Source: CAYNWH01 sp964400885 (GTDB taxonomy: Bacteria; Patescibacteriota; Patescibacteriia; CAIXNZ01). From it: a stretch of DNA of 44,545 nucleotides. The translations under genes were made by a program, and so were the position numbers. This document shows positions 23,488 through 31,793 of this stretch, piece by piece. The stretch spans positions 1-44,545 of the forward strand of contig CAYNWH010000008.1 in assembly GCA_964400885.1 (NCBI GenBank), written 5' to 3'. Position 1 is the first letter of the stretch. Each line of letters starts with the position of its first letter. The notes beneath the pieces are model-generated. The model had not been told where the DNA came from and did not search any database. It worked only from the letters and a program-made list of their open reading frames with translations.

Positions 23488-24376
23488 ATTACGAAAAATT
23501 TTAATTATCGTCGGTCCCACTTCTAGTGGCAAAACTAGCTTGTCTATTAAATTAGCGAAACAGTTTAATGGGGAAGTAATATCCGCTGATTCGCGTCAGG
23601 TTTATAAAGGCATGGATCTTGGCACTGGCAAAGTGACTAAAAAAGAAATGCAGGGTATTAAGCATTATCTTTTGGATATGGTTTCTCCTCAGACTGATTA
23701 TAATGCAGCTAAATTTGTTAGATCAGCCCAACTAGCCATTAAGAAAATACAAAAAAAAGGCAAACTGCCAATTATTTGCGGGGGCACTATGTTTTGGATT
23801 GATGCTTTACTTTATGGCCTGCCCAAGACTGTTAAGTCGGATTTAAAATTACGTAAAAAACTTGATAAATTGAGCGCAGAAGAACTTTTTAAGAAGCTTA
23901 AACTACTTGATTCTGCGAGAGCAAAAAATATTGATAAAAATAATAAACGCCGGCTGATTCGCGCTTTGGAAATTGTGATGTTGACTGGTCAGCCAGTACC
24001 TAAACTTAATAAGCAATCCAGATATGATGCTTTGAAAATAGGTGTAAAACGCGATAAGCAGGAATTAAAAAAACTGATTCACGATCGTTTATTAGTTAGA
24101 TTAAAGCAGGGAATGATAGCCGAAGTAAAAAGTTTACATGAACAAGGAGTTTCTTGGCGAAAACTTGATGATTTTGGCTTGGAATATCGTTATATTTCCC
24201 GTTATCTAAGAATGGAATTAAATAAAGAAGAAATGATTGAACAATTAGAATTTGCTATTAACCATTATGCTAAAAGGCAAATGACTTGGTTTAAACGTGA
24301 TAAGGAAATTATTTGGGAAAATAAGCTGCCTGAAATTGAAAAAATAGTTAAAAAATGGTTATTTGACAAAATGTAA
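23477..24376 (+). CDS. miaA: tRNA dimethylallyltransferase
   Basis: Transfers the isopentenyl group to A37 of tRNA, the step before MiaB. The P-loop is IIVGPTSSGKTSLSI, followed by ISADSRQVYKGMDLGTGK, HYLLDMVSPQ and ICGGTMFWIDALLYG, all family hallmarks. The C-terminus has YAKRQMTWFKRD. The ATG at 23477 overlaps the end of miaB by 11 bases (ATGTTAAATAA) and is preferred to an upstream TTG inside miaB. The overlap suggests translational coupling of the two modification enzymes. Confidence 0.95.
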   Translation: MLNKLRKILIIVGPTSSGKTSLSIKLAKQFNGEVISADSRQVYKGMDLGTGKVTKKEMQGIKHYLLDMVSPQTDYNAAKFVRSAQLAIKKIQKKGKLPIICGGTMFWIDALLYGLPKTVKSDLKLRKKLDKLSAEELFKKLKLLDSARAKNIDKNNKRRLIRALEIVMLTGQPVPKLNKQSRYDALKIGVKRDKQELKKLIHDRLLVRLKQGMIAEVKSLHEQGVSWRKLDDFGLEYRYISRYLRMELNKEEMIEQLEFAINHYAKRQMTWFKRDKEIIWENKLPEIEKIVKKWLFDKM

Positions 24377-24394
24377 TCTTTATGTTGTTATGCA

Positions 24395-24420
24395 TTGACA
24401 AATTAAATATTTAATGTCAA
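24395..24420. promoter_or_regulatory. TTGACA/TGTCAA dyad between miaA and the next gene
   Basis: TTGACA (24395-24400) and TGTCAA (24415-24420) flank the palindrome ATTAAATATTTAAT. It may be a hairpin ending miaA or an operator. No good -10 lies at normal spacing. Confidence 0.35.
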
Positions 24421-24505
24421 CTTTAAAGTAGGTAAACTTGTTCTCAAAAATCAAAAAATTCGCCTATGCTAAAGCTATGGCGGATAAAAAAGGAGGTGAT
24501 GTCTC

Positions 24506-24883
24506 ATGTCAGGCGTTTTATCAGTTGGAATTCCCGGAACATTAAAAGAACCCCTTACTACCCTTGTCATGAATGACCTGCGTGAGGCATTAAAACGTAT
24601 CAAAAGCATCAAATTTCATCCAGATCGCGTTGCCATCGAACTTATAGCTGGCAATGTCTCTGTTAAGGGATCAATCATGATTCTGGGTGTAGTTGTTGAA
24701 GGAAAGAATGCAGGCTTTCCTTACGCAGGACGTTTTGAACTGACAACGGAGTATAAGGAAAGATTTGTTGATTTTGACGAAGAAACGAATGCGATTGTTA
24801 TTCCAATCCCTGGGGTAACTAAATTGACTTTTAGCAATGGTCGCAAATCGTATTCGTTTTCGAAACCAAAATCCGGCCGCTGA
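24506..24883 (+). CDS. hypothetical protein, 125 aa, strong Shine-Dalgarno
   Basis: AGGAGGTGA (24491-24499) lies ideally before the ATG at 24506. The product has a short hydrophobic start (SGVLSVGIPG), an amphipathic helix (MNDLREALKRIKSI) and alternating beta-strand patterns to residue 115 (AGNVSVKGSIMILGVVV, TNAIVIPIPGVTKL). No signal peptide or membrane helix, and no family recognised. It is a single-gene unit closed by a terminator overlapping its TGA. Start-site style and size resemble the unknown genes at 994 and 43356. Confidence 0.75.
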   Translation: MSGVLSVGIPGTLKEPLTTLVMNDLREALKRIKSIKFHPDRVAIELIAGNVSVKGSIMILGVVVEGKNAGFPYAGRFELTTEYKERFVDFDEETNAIVIPIPGVTKLTFSNGRKSYSFSKPKSGR

Positions 24884-24905
24884 AAAGCAGGTCGGATTTT
24901 TTTTA
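24868..24905 (+). terminator. intrinsic terminator
   Basis: AAAATCCG (24868-24875) pairs with CGGATTTT (24893-24900), extended inside by G-U and C-G pairs, then a long T run. Confidence 0.85.
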
Positions 24906-24919
24906 TTTATCAGAAAAAA

Positions 24920-25255
24920 TTATTTTCTTTCAATCTCTGCTCTGTAAAAGTCAATAACTTTTGCTGCATCTTGACTGCCTACATCTACTGTACGTTCAAT
25001 TTCGGCTAATTTTTCCATAACAGCTTTTCTGGCCTGTTCCCTTTGGGGGGATTGGCCTTGATTTTCATAAGCTTTCCAGTTTTGCCATTCCATTGTCATC
25101 TCAAAGTTTCTTAAGGCATTTACAGCATCCCAAAATCTAGTCAAAGATTGTTTTAAATCTTCAAATTCTGGCACGCCTTCTGTTCTGCCGCCACCCATCA
25201 TTTTTTCTTTAGCTATAAGTGGCTCTTTCATTGGATCTTTAGGTGTATTTGGCAT
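24920..25255 (-). CDS. hypothetical helical protein, 111 aa
   Basis: The start is taken as ATG 25255 (MPNTPKDPMKEPL), because the AAAGGAG just upstream is well spaced for it; an ATG six codons earlier contains that site within its own coding sequence. The protein is mainly helical from residue 35 on (FEDLKQSLTRFWDAVNAL, then ARKAVMEKLAEIERTV) with a disordered Pro/Gly-rich head. No family recognised. A TATAAT on the minus strand at 25310-25305 can serve as its -10 box. Confidence 0.7.
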   Translation of the reverse strand: MPNTPKDPMKEPLIAKEKMMGGGRTEGVPEFEDLKQSLTRFWDAVNALRNFEMTMEWQNWKAYENQGQSPQREQARKAVMEKLAEIERTVDVGSQDAAKVIDFYRAEIERK

Positions 25256-25344
25256 AAAAGGTTCTCCTTTCATAGGATTTTTTATGGTTAATTATTATGA
25301 TATAATTATACCATAAATAATTAAATTTGTCAATATTATTTAGT

Positions 25345-26892
25345 TTATTTTAGTTTATTTTTGAGTAATTTTAGCACAATTTCAGGGTCAGCTTTGCCTT
25401 TGGTTTGGCCCATAACCTTGCCAACCAGAGCTTGCAAGGCTTTTTCTTTGCCTTTTTTATAATCAGCGACTGGCTGGGGATTATCTTTAACTGCTTTGTC
25501 AATTATTTTGTTTAATTCTGATTCATCGGTAATTTGAATTAGATTTTTTTCTTTAATCAGGTGAGAAGGATCAGCACCAGTTGCTACCATTTCAGCTAAA
25601 ATTTTCGTGGCCACATTACTGTTGATTTTTTTGGCAAAAATTAAAGTTATCAGTTCAGCCATGTTTTCTGCTGTCATCTGCATTTCTTGGATTGGCGTTT
25701 GTTTTTCTTCTAAAAGCGGGAACAATTTATTAATTAGCCAGTTAGTGGCTAATTTAACCAATTGCGGCTTATTTTGTTCCCAAAAATCTTCTTTTTTAAT
25801 AGCTTCGCCAATTATATTGGCTATCCAGTTTTCCAGCTCAGAAAAAACATTTTCTGCAAAATCAGCCCGTTTTTTATCTTCTATTAAAATTTTCACATCC
25901 TCATAAGGTAAATCATATTCAGCAATAAACCGTTCTTTCTTTTCATGGGGCAGTTCTGGTAATTTTGTTTTTAAACATTCAATATCAATGGCAATCTCTT
26001 TTTCCTCACAAACCTCATTTTCTGGCTGTAGCTGAAAGTGGATAGGAGGAATATCTGGCTCTGGGAAATAGCGATAATCATGGGCCTCTTCTTTGGTCCT
26101 TTGTTCTTCGGTAATATTTTGATTATCATCCCAGCCTCTAGTGGTTAACTCTTTGGGCGGATTGCCTTCTAGCCAGAGTTTTGTCTGGCGGGAAATTTCA
26201 TACTCTAAAGCTTTTTCGACTATCTTAAAAGAATTTAAATTTTTAATTTCAGTTTTGGGATAATATTCTTGATTGCCTTTTGGCCTGAGAGAAATATTAG
26301 CATCACAGCGCAAATGGCCTTTTTCCATGTCAGCTTCAGAAATATCCAAGTAACGCATGATTTGTCTTATCTCCTGTAAAAATAATTTAGCTTGAGCCGG
26401 GTTTTTTATATCAGGCTCTGTTACAATTTCCATTAAGGGCGTACCGCCACGATTAAAATCGATCAAGCTGTATTTATTGCTCGGCGCATGCAAAAGCTTG
26501 GCCGCATCTTCTTCCAGATGCAGACGATTGATCCTGATTTTTTCTTCCTCATTGCAGGCAGGATTTAAAATATATAAATAACCGCTTTTGCCAATGGGCT
26601 GGTCATATTGGGAAATTTGATAAGCTTTGGGCAAATCAGGGTAAAAATAATGTTTGCGGTCAAATTTTGAATATTCAGCAATCTGGCAGTTTAAAGCCAA
26701 GGCTGTTAGCGCTGACCACTCGATTGCTTGCTTGTTGGCAACTGGTAAAGTTCCAGGATGGCCTAAACAAATTGGGCAAATACAAGAATTAGGCGGCAAG
26801 TTTTCTCCGCTGTTATCGCAAGAACAAAACATTTTAGTTTTGGTCTTTAATTGAACATGAATTTCTAAACCTATGATTGGTTCTAATTCCAT
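25345..26892 (-). CDS. gatB: aspartyl/glutamyl-tRNA(Asn/Gln) amidotransferase subunit B
   Basis: Phosphorylates and transamidates Glu-tRNA(Gln)/Asp-tRNA(Asn) together with GatA and GatC. The start PIIGLEIHVQLKTKTKMFC is the family signature. Cysteines in CSC and CICPICLGHPG bind zinc. The kinase core includes DRKHYFYPDLPKAYQISQ and DFNRGGTPLMEIVTEPD. The C-terminal tRNA-binding YqeY-like tail ends LVGKVMGQTKGKADPE. At 515 residues it is slightly long, with an insert near residues 255-300. gatA and gatC are not in this window. Confidence 0.96.
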   Translation of the reverse strand: MELEPIIGLEIHVQLKTKTKMFCSCDNSGENLPPNSCICPICLGHPGTLPVANKQAIEWSALTALALNCQIAEYSKFDRKHYFYPDLPKAYQISQYDQPIGKSGYLYILNPACNEEEKIRINRLHLEEDAAKLLHAPSNKYSLIDFNRGGTPLMEIVTEPDIKNPAQAKLFLQEIRQIMRYLDISEADMEKGHLRCDANISLRPKGNQEYYPKTEIKNLNSFKIVEKALEYEISRQTKLWLEGNPPKELTTRGWDDNQNITEEQRTKEEAHDYRYFPEPDIPPIHFQLQPENEVCEEKEIAIDIECLKTKLPELPHEKKERFIAEYDLPYEDVKILIEDKKRADFAENVFSELENWIANIIGEAIKKEDFWEQNKPQLVKLATNWLINKLFPLLEEKQTPIQEMQMTAENMAELITLIFAKKINSNVATKILAEMVATGADPSHLIKEKNLIQITDESELNKIIDKAVKDNPQPVADYKKGKEKALQALVGKVMGQTKGKADPEIVLKLLKNKLK

Positions 26893-26910
26893 AACTTGTT
26901 ATTATCTTTG

Positions 26911-27660
26911 TTAGGCGGTTTGGCTTGAATTTTCTTCACTTTTTACCTCTTTTGTTTCTTTCAAACTGTAATATAAAAATAGGATGAAAGCCACGAAAAG
27001 GGGAGATAAGATAGTAAAAATTACTGAAGTTATTAAATTATAAATAATGCTTTGTTCATAGCTAATAAGATCAATTTGTCCGCCGGAGATCATAAACATT
27101 AGAGCAATTATTACAGCCAAGACAATTGCATAAATTAATAAAGACGGCAAAAGTAGACGCCAAAAAGTTTTGCCCCAGCGGCCAGTAACTAATTCTTTGC
27201 TGCTTTTTAAAGCGGTCCAGCCTTTATTATCCTTATTTTCCAAAACATTAATATAAACAGCAAATGAATACCAAACGGCAAATATAATGCCTGGGATAAT
27301 TAATAAAATAAAGCCGAGTATAGTTATTAGACCAACTAATAAGGCGACTAGAAAATAAGAAGGGATTTTTTTAAAAGCTGATTCGTAGATTTTGTTAGCT
27401 TCAATGGTTTGTTTTTTATAAATTTTATCAATTAATTCCATAAAAACAATAACCACCCAAAAATCGATAACAATGCTTAAAGCTGTTAAAATAATAATTA
27501 AAATTGGCGCAGCGGGCGTATTAAAATATTCAACGACATAGAGAAGCAGATAAGGGATTAAGCTGACAATAATTGGATAAAAAAATTTCGAAAAATTATC
27601 CAGATAAAGCTGCCAGCCTTGTTTAATAATTTCGGAAATAGGGATTAAAGATTTTTCCAT
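26911..27660 (-). CDS. multi-pass membrane protein, DUF975/YciC-like
   Basis: The ATG at 27660 (MEKSLIPISEIIKQGWQLY) is preferred to a TTG at 27699 that overlaps the dTMP kinase gene. About 249 residues with six membrane helices. The segment LLIIPGIIFAVWYSFAVY followed by ALKSSKELVTGRW is typical of the DUF975/glycerophosphodiesterase-membrane-domain group. Function unknown. It lies 18 bases upstream of gatB. Confidence 0.7.
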   Translation of the reverse strand: MEKSLIPISEIIKQGWQLYLDNFSKFFYPIIVSLIPYLLLYVVEYFNTPAAPILIIILTALSIVIDFWVVIVFMELIDKIYKKQTIEANKIYESAFKKIPSYFLVALLVGLITILGFILLIIPGIIFAVWYSFAVYINVLENKDNKGWTALKSSKELVTGRWGKTFWRLLLPSLLIYAIVLAVIIALMFMISGGQIDLISYEQSIIYNLITSVIFTILSPLFVAFILFLYYSLKETKEVKSEENSSQTA

Positions 27661-27691
27661 ACTTTTTAAAAATTTATTAGTAATTAATAAT

Positions 27692-28300
27692 TTATTCAAT
27701 ATAAGTAATTTTTCTTTTGATAATATCCATTATTTGCTCATGAACCTCTTCAATCGTTTGGTTAGCATTGATAGTGTGCCAATTAAAATCTTTGGCAATT
27801 TCTTTAAAGGCCTGGGTAGCCTTTTCTAGCATAGCCAAATCTGCTTCATGGACATTATTTTTGTCTAAAGATTCAGAAAACGGTTCTCCTTCAAATAAAA
27901 TGCCTAGATCTTCTTTGAGCAAATGTGAATTAAGGCGATAGAGCAGATCCTTATCAACACCAGCAGCCATACCCCAGGCAATACCAGTGCCAACATAATC
28001 TTCAGCCACAATCCATGTTCCTTTTTCTATTTTGTTTTTTAAAGTTGGTTCATATTGAGTCCTATTAAGAACCTGAAGTATTTGAAATTCCCTGGGCGTA
28101 AGTTGGTAACTGTTGCCTTGCCTTAAATAATCATCAATCATGGGCCCTGAAGGTTCAAGGCTGTAGATGGCATATTTAAGATATTCGGCATCTTTATTCA
28201 GGCTGATTATTAATGTTTCCACTAATTTTTTAGCTTGAGTTGTTTTCCCTAAATTATTAGAGCCTAAGATGGTAATAAATTTGCCTTTGTGGTTTGGCAT
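27692..28300 (-). CDS. tmk: thymidylate kinase-like protein
   Basis: A P-loop kinase of 202 residues with GSNNLGKTT (13-21), then EPSGPMIDDYLRQG matching the EPGGT substrate loop, and EDYVGTGIAWG matching the DRY...SxxAYQG region of dTMP kinases. The arginine usually in DR is replaced (ED). Phosphorylates dTMP to dTDP if active. Its place after dUTPase and thymidylate synthase on the same strand supports this. The substitutions in otherwise conserved loops leave some doubt about exact substrate. Confidence 0.8.
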   Translation of the reverse strand: MPNHKGKFITILGSNNLGKTTQAKKLVETLIISLNKDAEYLKYAIYSLEPSGPMIDDYLRQGNSYQLTPREFQILQVLNRTQYEPTLKNKIEKGTWIVAEDYVGTGIAWGMAAGVDKDLLYRLNSHLLKEDLGILFEGEPFSESLDKNNVHEADLAMLEKATQAFKEIAKDFNWHTINANQTIEEVHEQIMDIIKRKITYIE

Positions 28301-28401
28301 ATGAATAGCATTAAGTATTAAACATTAAGCATTAAATATATATTAAACTGATTTAATTTTAGCAGAAATAAGTGGTTTTAGCCAGACTTCGCAGGCCGAA
28401 G

Positions 28402-28415
28402 CCTGCTACAGCAGG
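28402..28415. repeat. GC-rich hairpin forming the end of dut
   Basis: CCTGC-TACA-GCAGG lies inside a larger GC-rich tract (28381-28425). It supplies the last codons and stop of dut. Confidence 0.6.
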
Positions 28416-28846
28416 CATAGGCCAGTTGAGCCAAAACCACCCCTTGATTCTTTTTTTGCTTGCTCAACTTCTTGCCATTTGGCTTTATTGATTCTAACAA
28501 AACAAGCTTGGCCAATTCTCTGGCCTTTGGCTATTTTAACTGGATTATCTGTAAAATTGTAAACCTGCAAATGTATTTCATCTTCCGGCCCACAAAAATC
28601 CTGGTCAATAATACCAATGCCATGCGGGCTTAAAAGTCCTAATTTTCTGGGCGTTGAACTCCGGGGCACTAAAAGCAGCATATAATTTTTTGGTGTTTGG
28701 ATAATTAGGTTAGTAGGAATTAAGGCCACTTCTTTGGGTTTAATTTCTATGTCAATTCTAGCATAAATATCAAAGGCGACTGACCCGCTTGTTTGGTAAG
28801 TGGGAAGGGGTAATGATTTATCTATGCGTTTGATTTTGATTTTCAT
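28406..28846 (-). CDS. dut: dUTP diphosphatase
   Basis: Hydrolyses dUTP to dUMP, preventing uracil incorporation and feeding thymidylate synthase. The five trimeric dUTPase motifs are visible: AFDIYA, PRSS, GIIDQDFCGPEDE, RIGQACF and the C-terminal arm RGGFGSTG. The ATG at 28846 (MKIKIKRIDKSLPLPTY) is preferred to a TTG at 28870. After STG the protein ends with LCLL, encoded by a GC-rich repeat element, so the natural C-terminus seems to have been replaced by repeat sequence. Confidence 0.93.
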   Translation of the reverse strand: MKIKIKRIDKSLPLPTYQTSGSVAFDIYARIDIEIKPKEVALIPTNLIIQTPKNYMLLLVPRSSTPRKLGLLSPHGIGIIDQDFCGPEDEIHLQVYNFTDNPVKIAKGQRIGQACFVRINKAKWQEVEQAKKESRGGFGSTGLCLL

Positions 28847-28860
28847 AATGGATATTTGCT

Positions 28861-29043
28861 TAATAATCAATCATCAAGCACCAAATTCCAATTAAATCCT
28901 AAGCACTAAATTCTAAATACTAAACAAATCAGAATACCTAGATTAGAAATTTAAAAAATTAGAATTCAATATTTATTATTTATTTAGAGTTTAGGTATTA
29001 GAATTTAGAGTTTGTTTGAGATTTGATTATTGGTCATTGGTGA
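28861..29043. repeat. large AT-rich inverted repeat between dut and thymidylate synthase
   Basis: CTAAATTCTAAATACTAAAC on the left (about 28905-28924) is mirrored by GGTATTAGAATTTAGAGTTT on the right (about 28996-29015). CACCAAATTCCAATT is a further arm. This fills the gap and holds no gene. Confidence 0.65.
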
Positions 29044-30495
29044 TTAAAATTGCAAGGGTTGGTCTTGGGTATATTTAAGCCCTTGTTTAATCGCAATTTC
29101 AGCTTTTTGAATTTCAGCACCCAAGTCAAAGGCATGAGGAATTAAAGAAATAATATCTGCTAAAACTAGCTTATTATATAATTTAATGGTTGCTTTGTCT
29201 TCTTTGCCGTTTTGGCGGAATTCTTGCAGTGCCTTGCCATTAGGCGAAATGTGCTTAGCTGTAATATCATCGCCTTCAACTGTTAAAATAATATAGCCGC
29301 GCGGATCAGAAGTGCAATCTAATTCCTGGCCGTATTCTTTTATTAGCTCCTGTGCCAGCTGCCAATTATTATCATAAATATGGGCACAGTTGGAAATAAT
29401 ATTTAAGTTACCTAGCGGCATTTTAAGCTTATCAGCAATATATTTTTGCAATGTTCTTAAGCCAAAAACATTTAAAAGCCAGCCGCCAAAAATATCATGA
29501 GAGCGGAAATAAGCTGTTAATTCTAATTTTTCTTCAACGTTAGTGGCTTGTAAAAAGGTCATGCAGGGCGAGCTTTTAGCAGTATGATCCTGGATGCCAA
29601 AAATATTTGCTACAGCTGCTCGATCAGTGGGATAGCGACTTAAATAATCTATAATTACATCATCAATTTGATTATACTTTAAATTTTTGCCTTCAATTTT
29701 GGGAAAATTCCATAACCTTTCACCATATGTATAATCAGCTGTGCCTTTATCTCCAGTCATAAATTTTAGCAGGTAATCTTTTATGTCCTGTTCAGTAATT
29801 TGAAAATAGGGAAAGATTTTAAAATTATCAGGATCTTCATCAGTCACAACTGCCGTGATATTAAATAATTCCTTGCAATTATTGCCATGATAAGATTCGC
29901 GAATCGTGCCAAATTTCATGATTTTTTTTAAAATTTCCAGCCAGACCTCGCCAGCATATTGGCGTCTGATTTTAAAAAATGACTGGTCAGTTGGCAAAAT
30001 GCCATCAAATTCAATTTTGGCTTCTGGAAAAATTTGCGGTTCAGCCCAAGGTTGATTTATTGGCTGATATTTTTGAATTTCTCTTTCTATTGCTCCAGGC
30101 TCATAAATTCCAGTTAAATTAACATATTTTACATTTTGTCTGAAATTTTCAATAGCTGCCTGAGGTATTTCTTTATGGATTTGGCAAAATTCTGTTTCTA
30201 AAATTTGATTATCAGCTGTTACTCCTTTATCAATTAATTTCATTAAAGCTTCACCACTGCCGACTCTTTCTTCGCCGCAGATAATGAGCAATCTAATCCT
30301 GGGATTAGATGAAATATTTCTTAAAATATAATTGATGCCATCTTTAGAGTATAATTGTCCGGCTAGCGCAAAATTTTGCTTATTAATTTTATCAACTATT
30401 TGATTGACTGGTGTCCATAAACAAACAATACCGATTTCTGCATCGGGATTGCCAATAATTAATTTGTCTTTAAAGTAAATTGGCCAGTTGGACAT
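29044..30495 (-). CDS. thymidylate synthase fused to an MtrA-like domain
   Basis: Residues 15-145 resemble the MtrA (tetrahydromethanopterin S-methyltransferase subunit A) domain: AEIGIVCLWTP, ALAGQLYSKDGINYIL, NPRIRLLIICGEERVGSGEAL. The C-terminal half is a divergent thymidylate synthase: YGERLWNF (257-263), catalytic C311 in SSPCMTFLQ, R331-S-H-D334, N342 and the H372-I-Y374 motif in NCAHIYDN. This layout fits the methanogen-type/DUF4346-associated thymidylate synthases. It would methylate dUMP to dTMP, and the MtrA-like part hints at an unusual folate or pterin partner, which is inference. Flanked by dUTPase and dCMP deaminase genes. Confidence 0.8.
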   Translation of the reverse strand: MSNWPIYFKDKLIIGNPDAEIGIVCLWTPVNQIVDKINKQNFALAGQLYSKDGINYILRNISSNPRIRLLIICGEERVGSGEALMKLIDKGVTADNQILETEFCQIHKEIPQAAIENFRQNVKYVNLTGIYEPGAIEREIQKYQPINQPWAEPQIFPEAKIEFDGILPTDQSFFKIRRQYAGEVWLEILKKIMKFGTIRESYHGNNCKELFNITAVVTDEDPDNFKIFPYFQITEQDIKDYLLKFMTGDKGTADYTYGERLWNFPKIEGKNLKYNQIDDVIIDYLSRYPTDRAAVANIFGIQDHTAKSSPCMTFLQATNVEEKLELTAYFRSHDIFGGWLLNVFGLRTLQKYIADKLKMPLGNLNIISNCAHIYDNNWQLAQELIKEYGQELDCTSDPRGYIILTVEGDDITAKHISPNGKALQEFRQNGKEDKATIKLYNKLVLADIISLIPHAFDLGAEIQKAEIAIKQGLKYTQDQPLQF

Positions 30496-30510
30496 AATTA
30501 AAAGATGAAA

Positions 30511-30966
30511 TTAACCGATAGGGAACCAGACTGTTTTAGCTATTTTGGAATTAGGTTTTAATTTAGGTATGATTAAATGAAAATGTAGGTGCAAGACTGT
30601 GGCGCCAGTATAATTTTGATCGCCAAAGCGCAAGGTTATGCCCCCGCCTTTAATTTTATGTTTTTTAACTGTCCAATCAATAAGATGTTTAATAGCCGTA
30701 AAATCTTGAGCTGTTAATTCTGAAAAAAATTCTTTATGTTTTTGCGGAATAAAAATAAAATGATGTGTTGTATCTTTATAGGGCCAGGAATTTGACGTGA
30801 CTAACCAGCCTTTATATTTCTTTAAAATTGGTTTTTTATGATATTTAAAATTGTCAGGACAAAAAGGGCATTTGTCTGTCTTAATTATTTTTTCCAGCGT
30901 TCTTTTATAGTTTTTAGTTTTAGCAAAGCGCTTGGCAATGCCGGCTTTGTTTTGTTTTTTTACCAT
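30511..30966 (-). CDS. HIT family nucleotide-binding protein
   Basis: A 151-residue histidine-triad protein: the catalytic motif HLHFHLIIP (H-x-H-x-H-x2) lies near residue 128. An N-terminal CPFC knuckle, often zinc-linked in the GalT/HIT group, follows a basic head. HITs hydrolyse or transfer nucleoside monophosphates. The gene sits within four to fifteen bases of both neighbours in the nucleotide cluster, so a role in nucleotide turnover is likely. Confidence 0.87.
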   Translation of the reverse strand: MVKKQNKAGIAKRFAKTKNYKRTLEKIIKTDKCPFCPDNFKYHKKPILKKYKGWLVTSNSWPYKDTTHHFIFIPQKHKEFFSELTAQDFTAIKHLIDWTVKKHKIKGGGITLRFGDQNYTGATVLHLHFHLIIPKLKPNSKIAKTVWFPIG

Positions 30967-30969
30967 ATT

Positions 30970-31791
30970 TTATAAATCTATTTTAATTATCTCAACTTCT
31001 GCAGCTTGCATTACTCGCTCACCATCAAAATTAGCCCAACCTTGATTATAAAAACATTTTTTAAGGCCGGAGACAGCAATTAATTTAGCGCAGGCTGGGC
31101 AGGGGAATGTAGTGACATAAAGAGAAGCTCCTTCTAAAGAAACGCCATCTTTCGCAGCTTGAGCAATAACACTGGCTTCAGAATGAATAGCAGAGCAAAA
31201 TTCAGTCTTAGTCCCAGGCTGAAAATTATCTCTAATGCAGCCGATTTTATAGCACTCATCACTATTAGGCAGCATTTCATTATATCCTTCATAAATAATT
31301 TTGCCATTTTTAACAATTAAAGAAGCAATTTGCCGCCAAAAACAGCCGCTTTCAGCTGCCAAAATAATTGCTTGCTTCATAAACCGGATATCTTGCTCTG
31401 TGTAATTTTTTATTAAATTTAAGCTGTTGGCTTCTTGCTTTTGAACATTCTCTTGCGGATGATAATAAAAACCGTTTTCAATGATTAAATTTGGATGATT
31501 TACTAAGTATTTTTTTCTTAGTTCTTCTGTTACATCATCTAGAATTAAAATAATCTGTTCATGATTTTTTAATTTTTCTATATTATTTTCGTCTAAGATA
31601 TTAACTGAATGGTTTAAGGCCTCAAGTAAATTTTTGGTTTTATTAAACGGCATTTTACGCAAATCGATTTCTAATTTATACAATTTTTGTGCCAGATTAT
31701 CGTTTAAAATAAAAATTTCGGCATCTTGATATCTATCTAAAATGTCTAAATAGCCCCTGTGGATTATGGCAAATGTTCCGATAATAACCAT
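30970..31791 (-). CDS. dCMP/cytidine deaminase domain with extra nucleotidyltransferase-like N-terminus
   Basis: Residues 132-273 form a zinc deaminase of the dCMP deaminase type: H203-S-E205 and P230-C231-P-A-C234 are the metal and proton-shuttle residues. It would produce dUMP for the neighbouring thymidylate synthase. The first 110 residues begin IGTFAIIHRGYLDIL, echoing the GTFDPxHxGH start of nucleotidyltransferases such as CoaD. The HxGH is degraded to HRGY, so this part is probably not catalytic. The stop of the upstream nucleotidyltransferase gene lies two bases before its start. Confidence 0.8.
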   Translation of the reverse strand: MVIIGTFAIIHRGYLDILDRYQDAEIFILNDNLAQKLYKLEIDLRKMPFNKTKNLLEALNHSVNILDENNIEKLKNHEQIILILDDVTEELRKKYLVNHPNLIIENGFYYHPQENVQKQEANSLNLIKNYTEQDIRFMKQAIILAAESGCFWRQIASLIVKNGKIIYEGYNEMLPNSDECYKIGCIRDNFQPGTKTEFCSAIHSEASVIAQAAKDGVSLEGASLYVTTFPCPACAKLIAVSGLKKCFYNQGWANFDGERVMQAAEVEIIKIDL

Positions 31792-31793
31792 AG

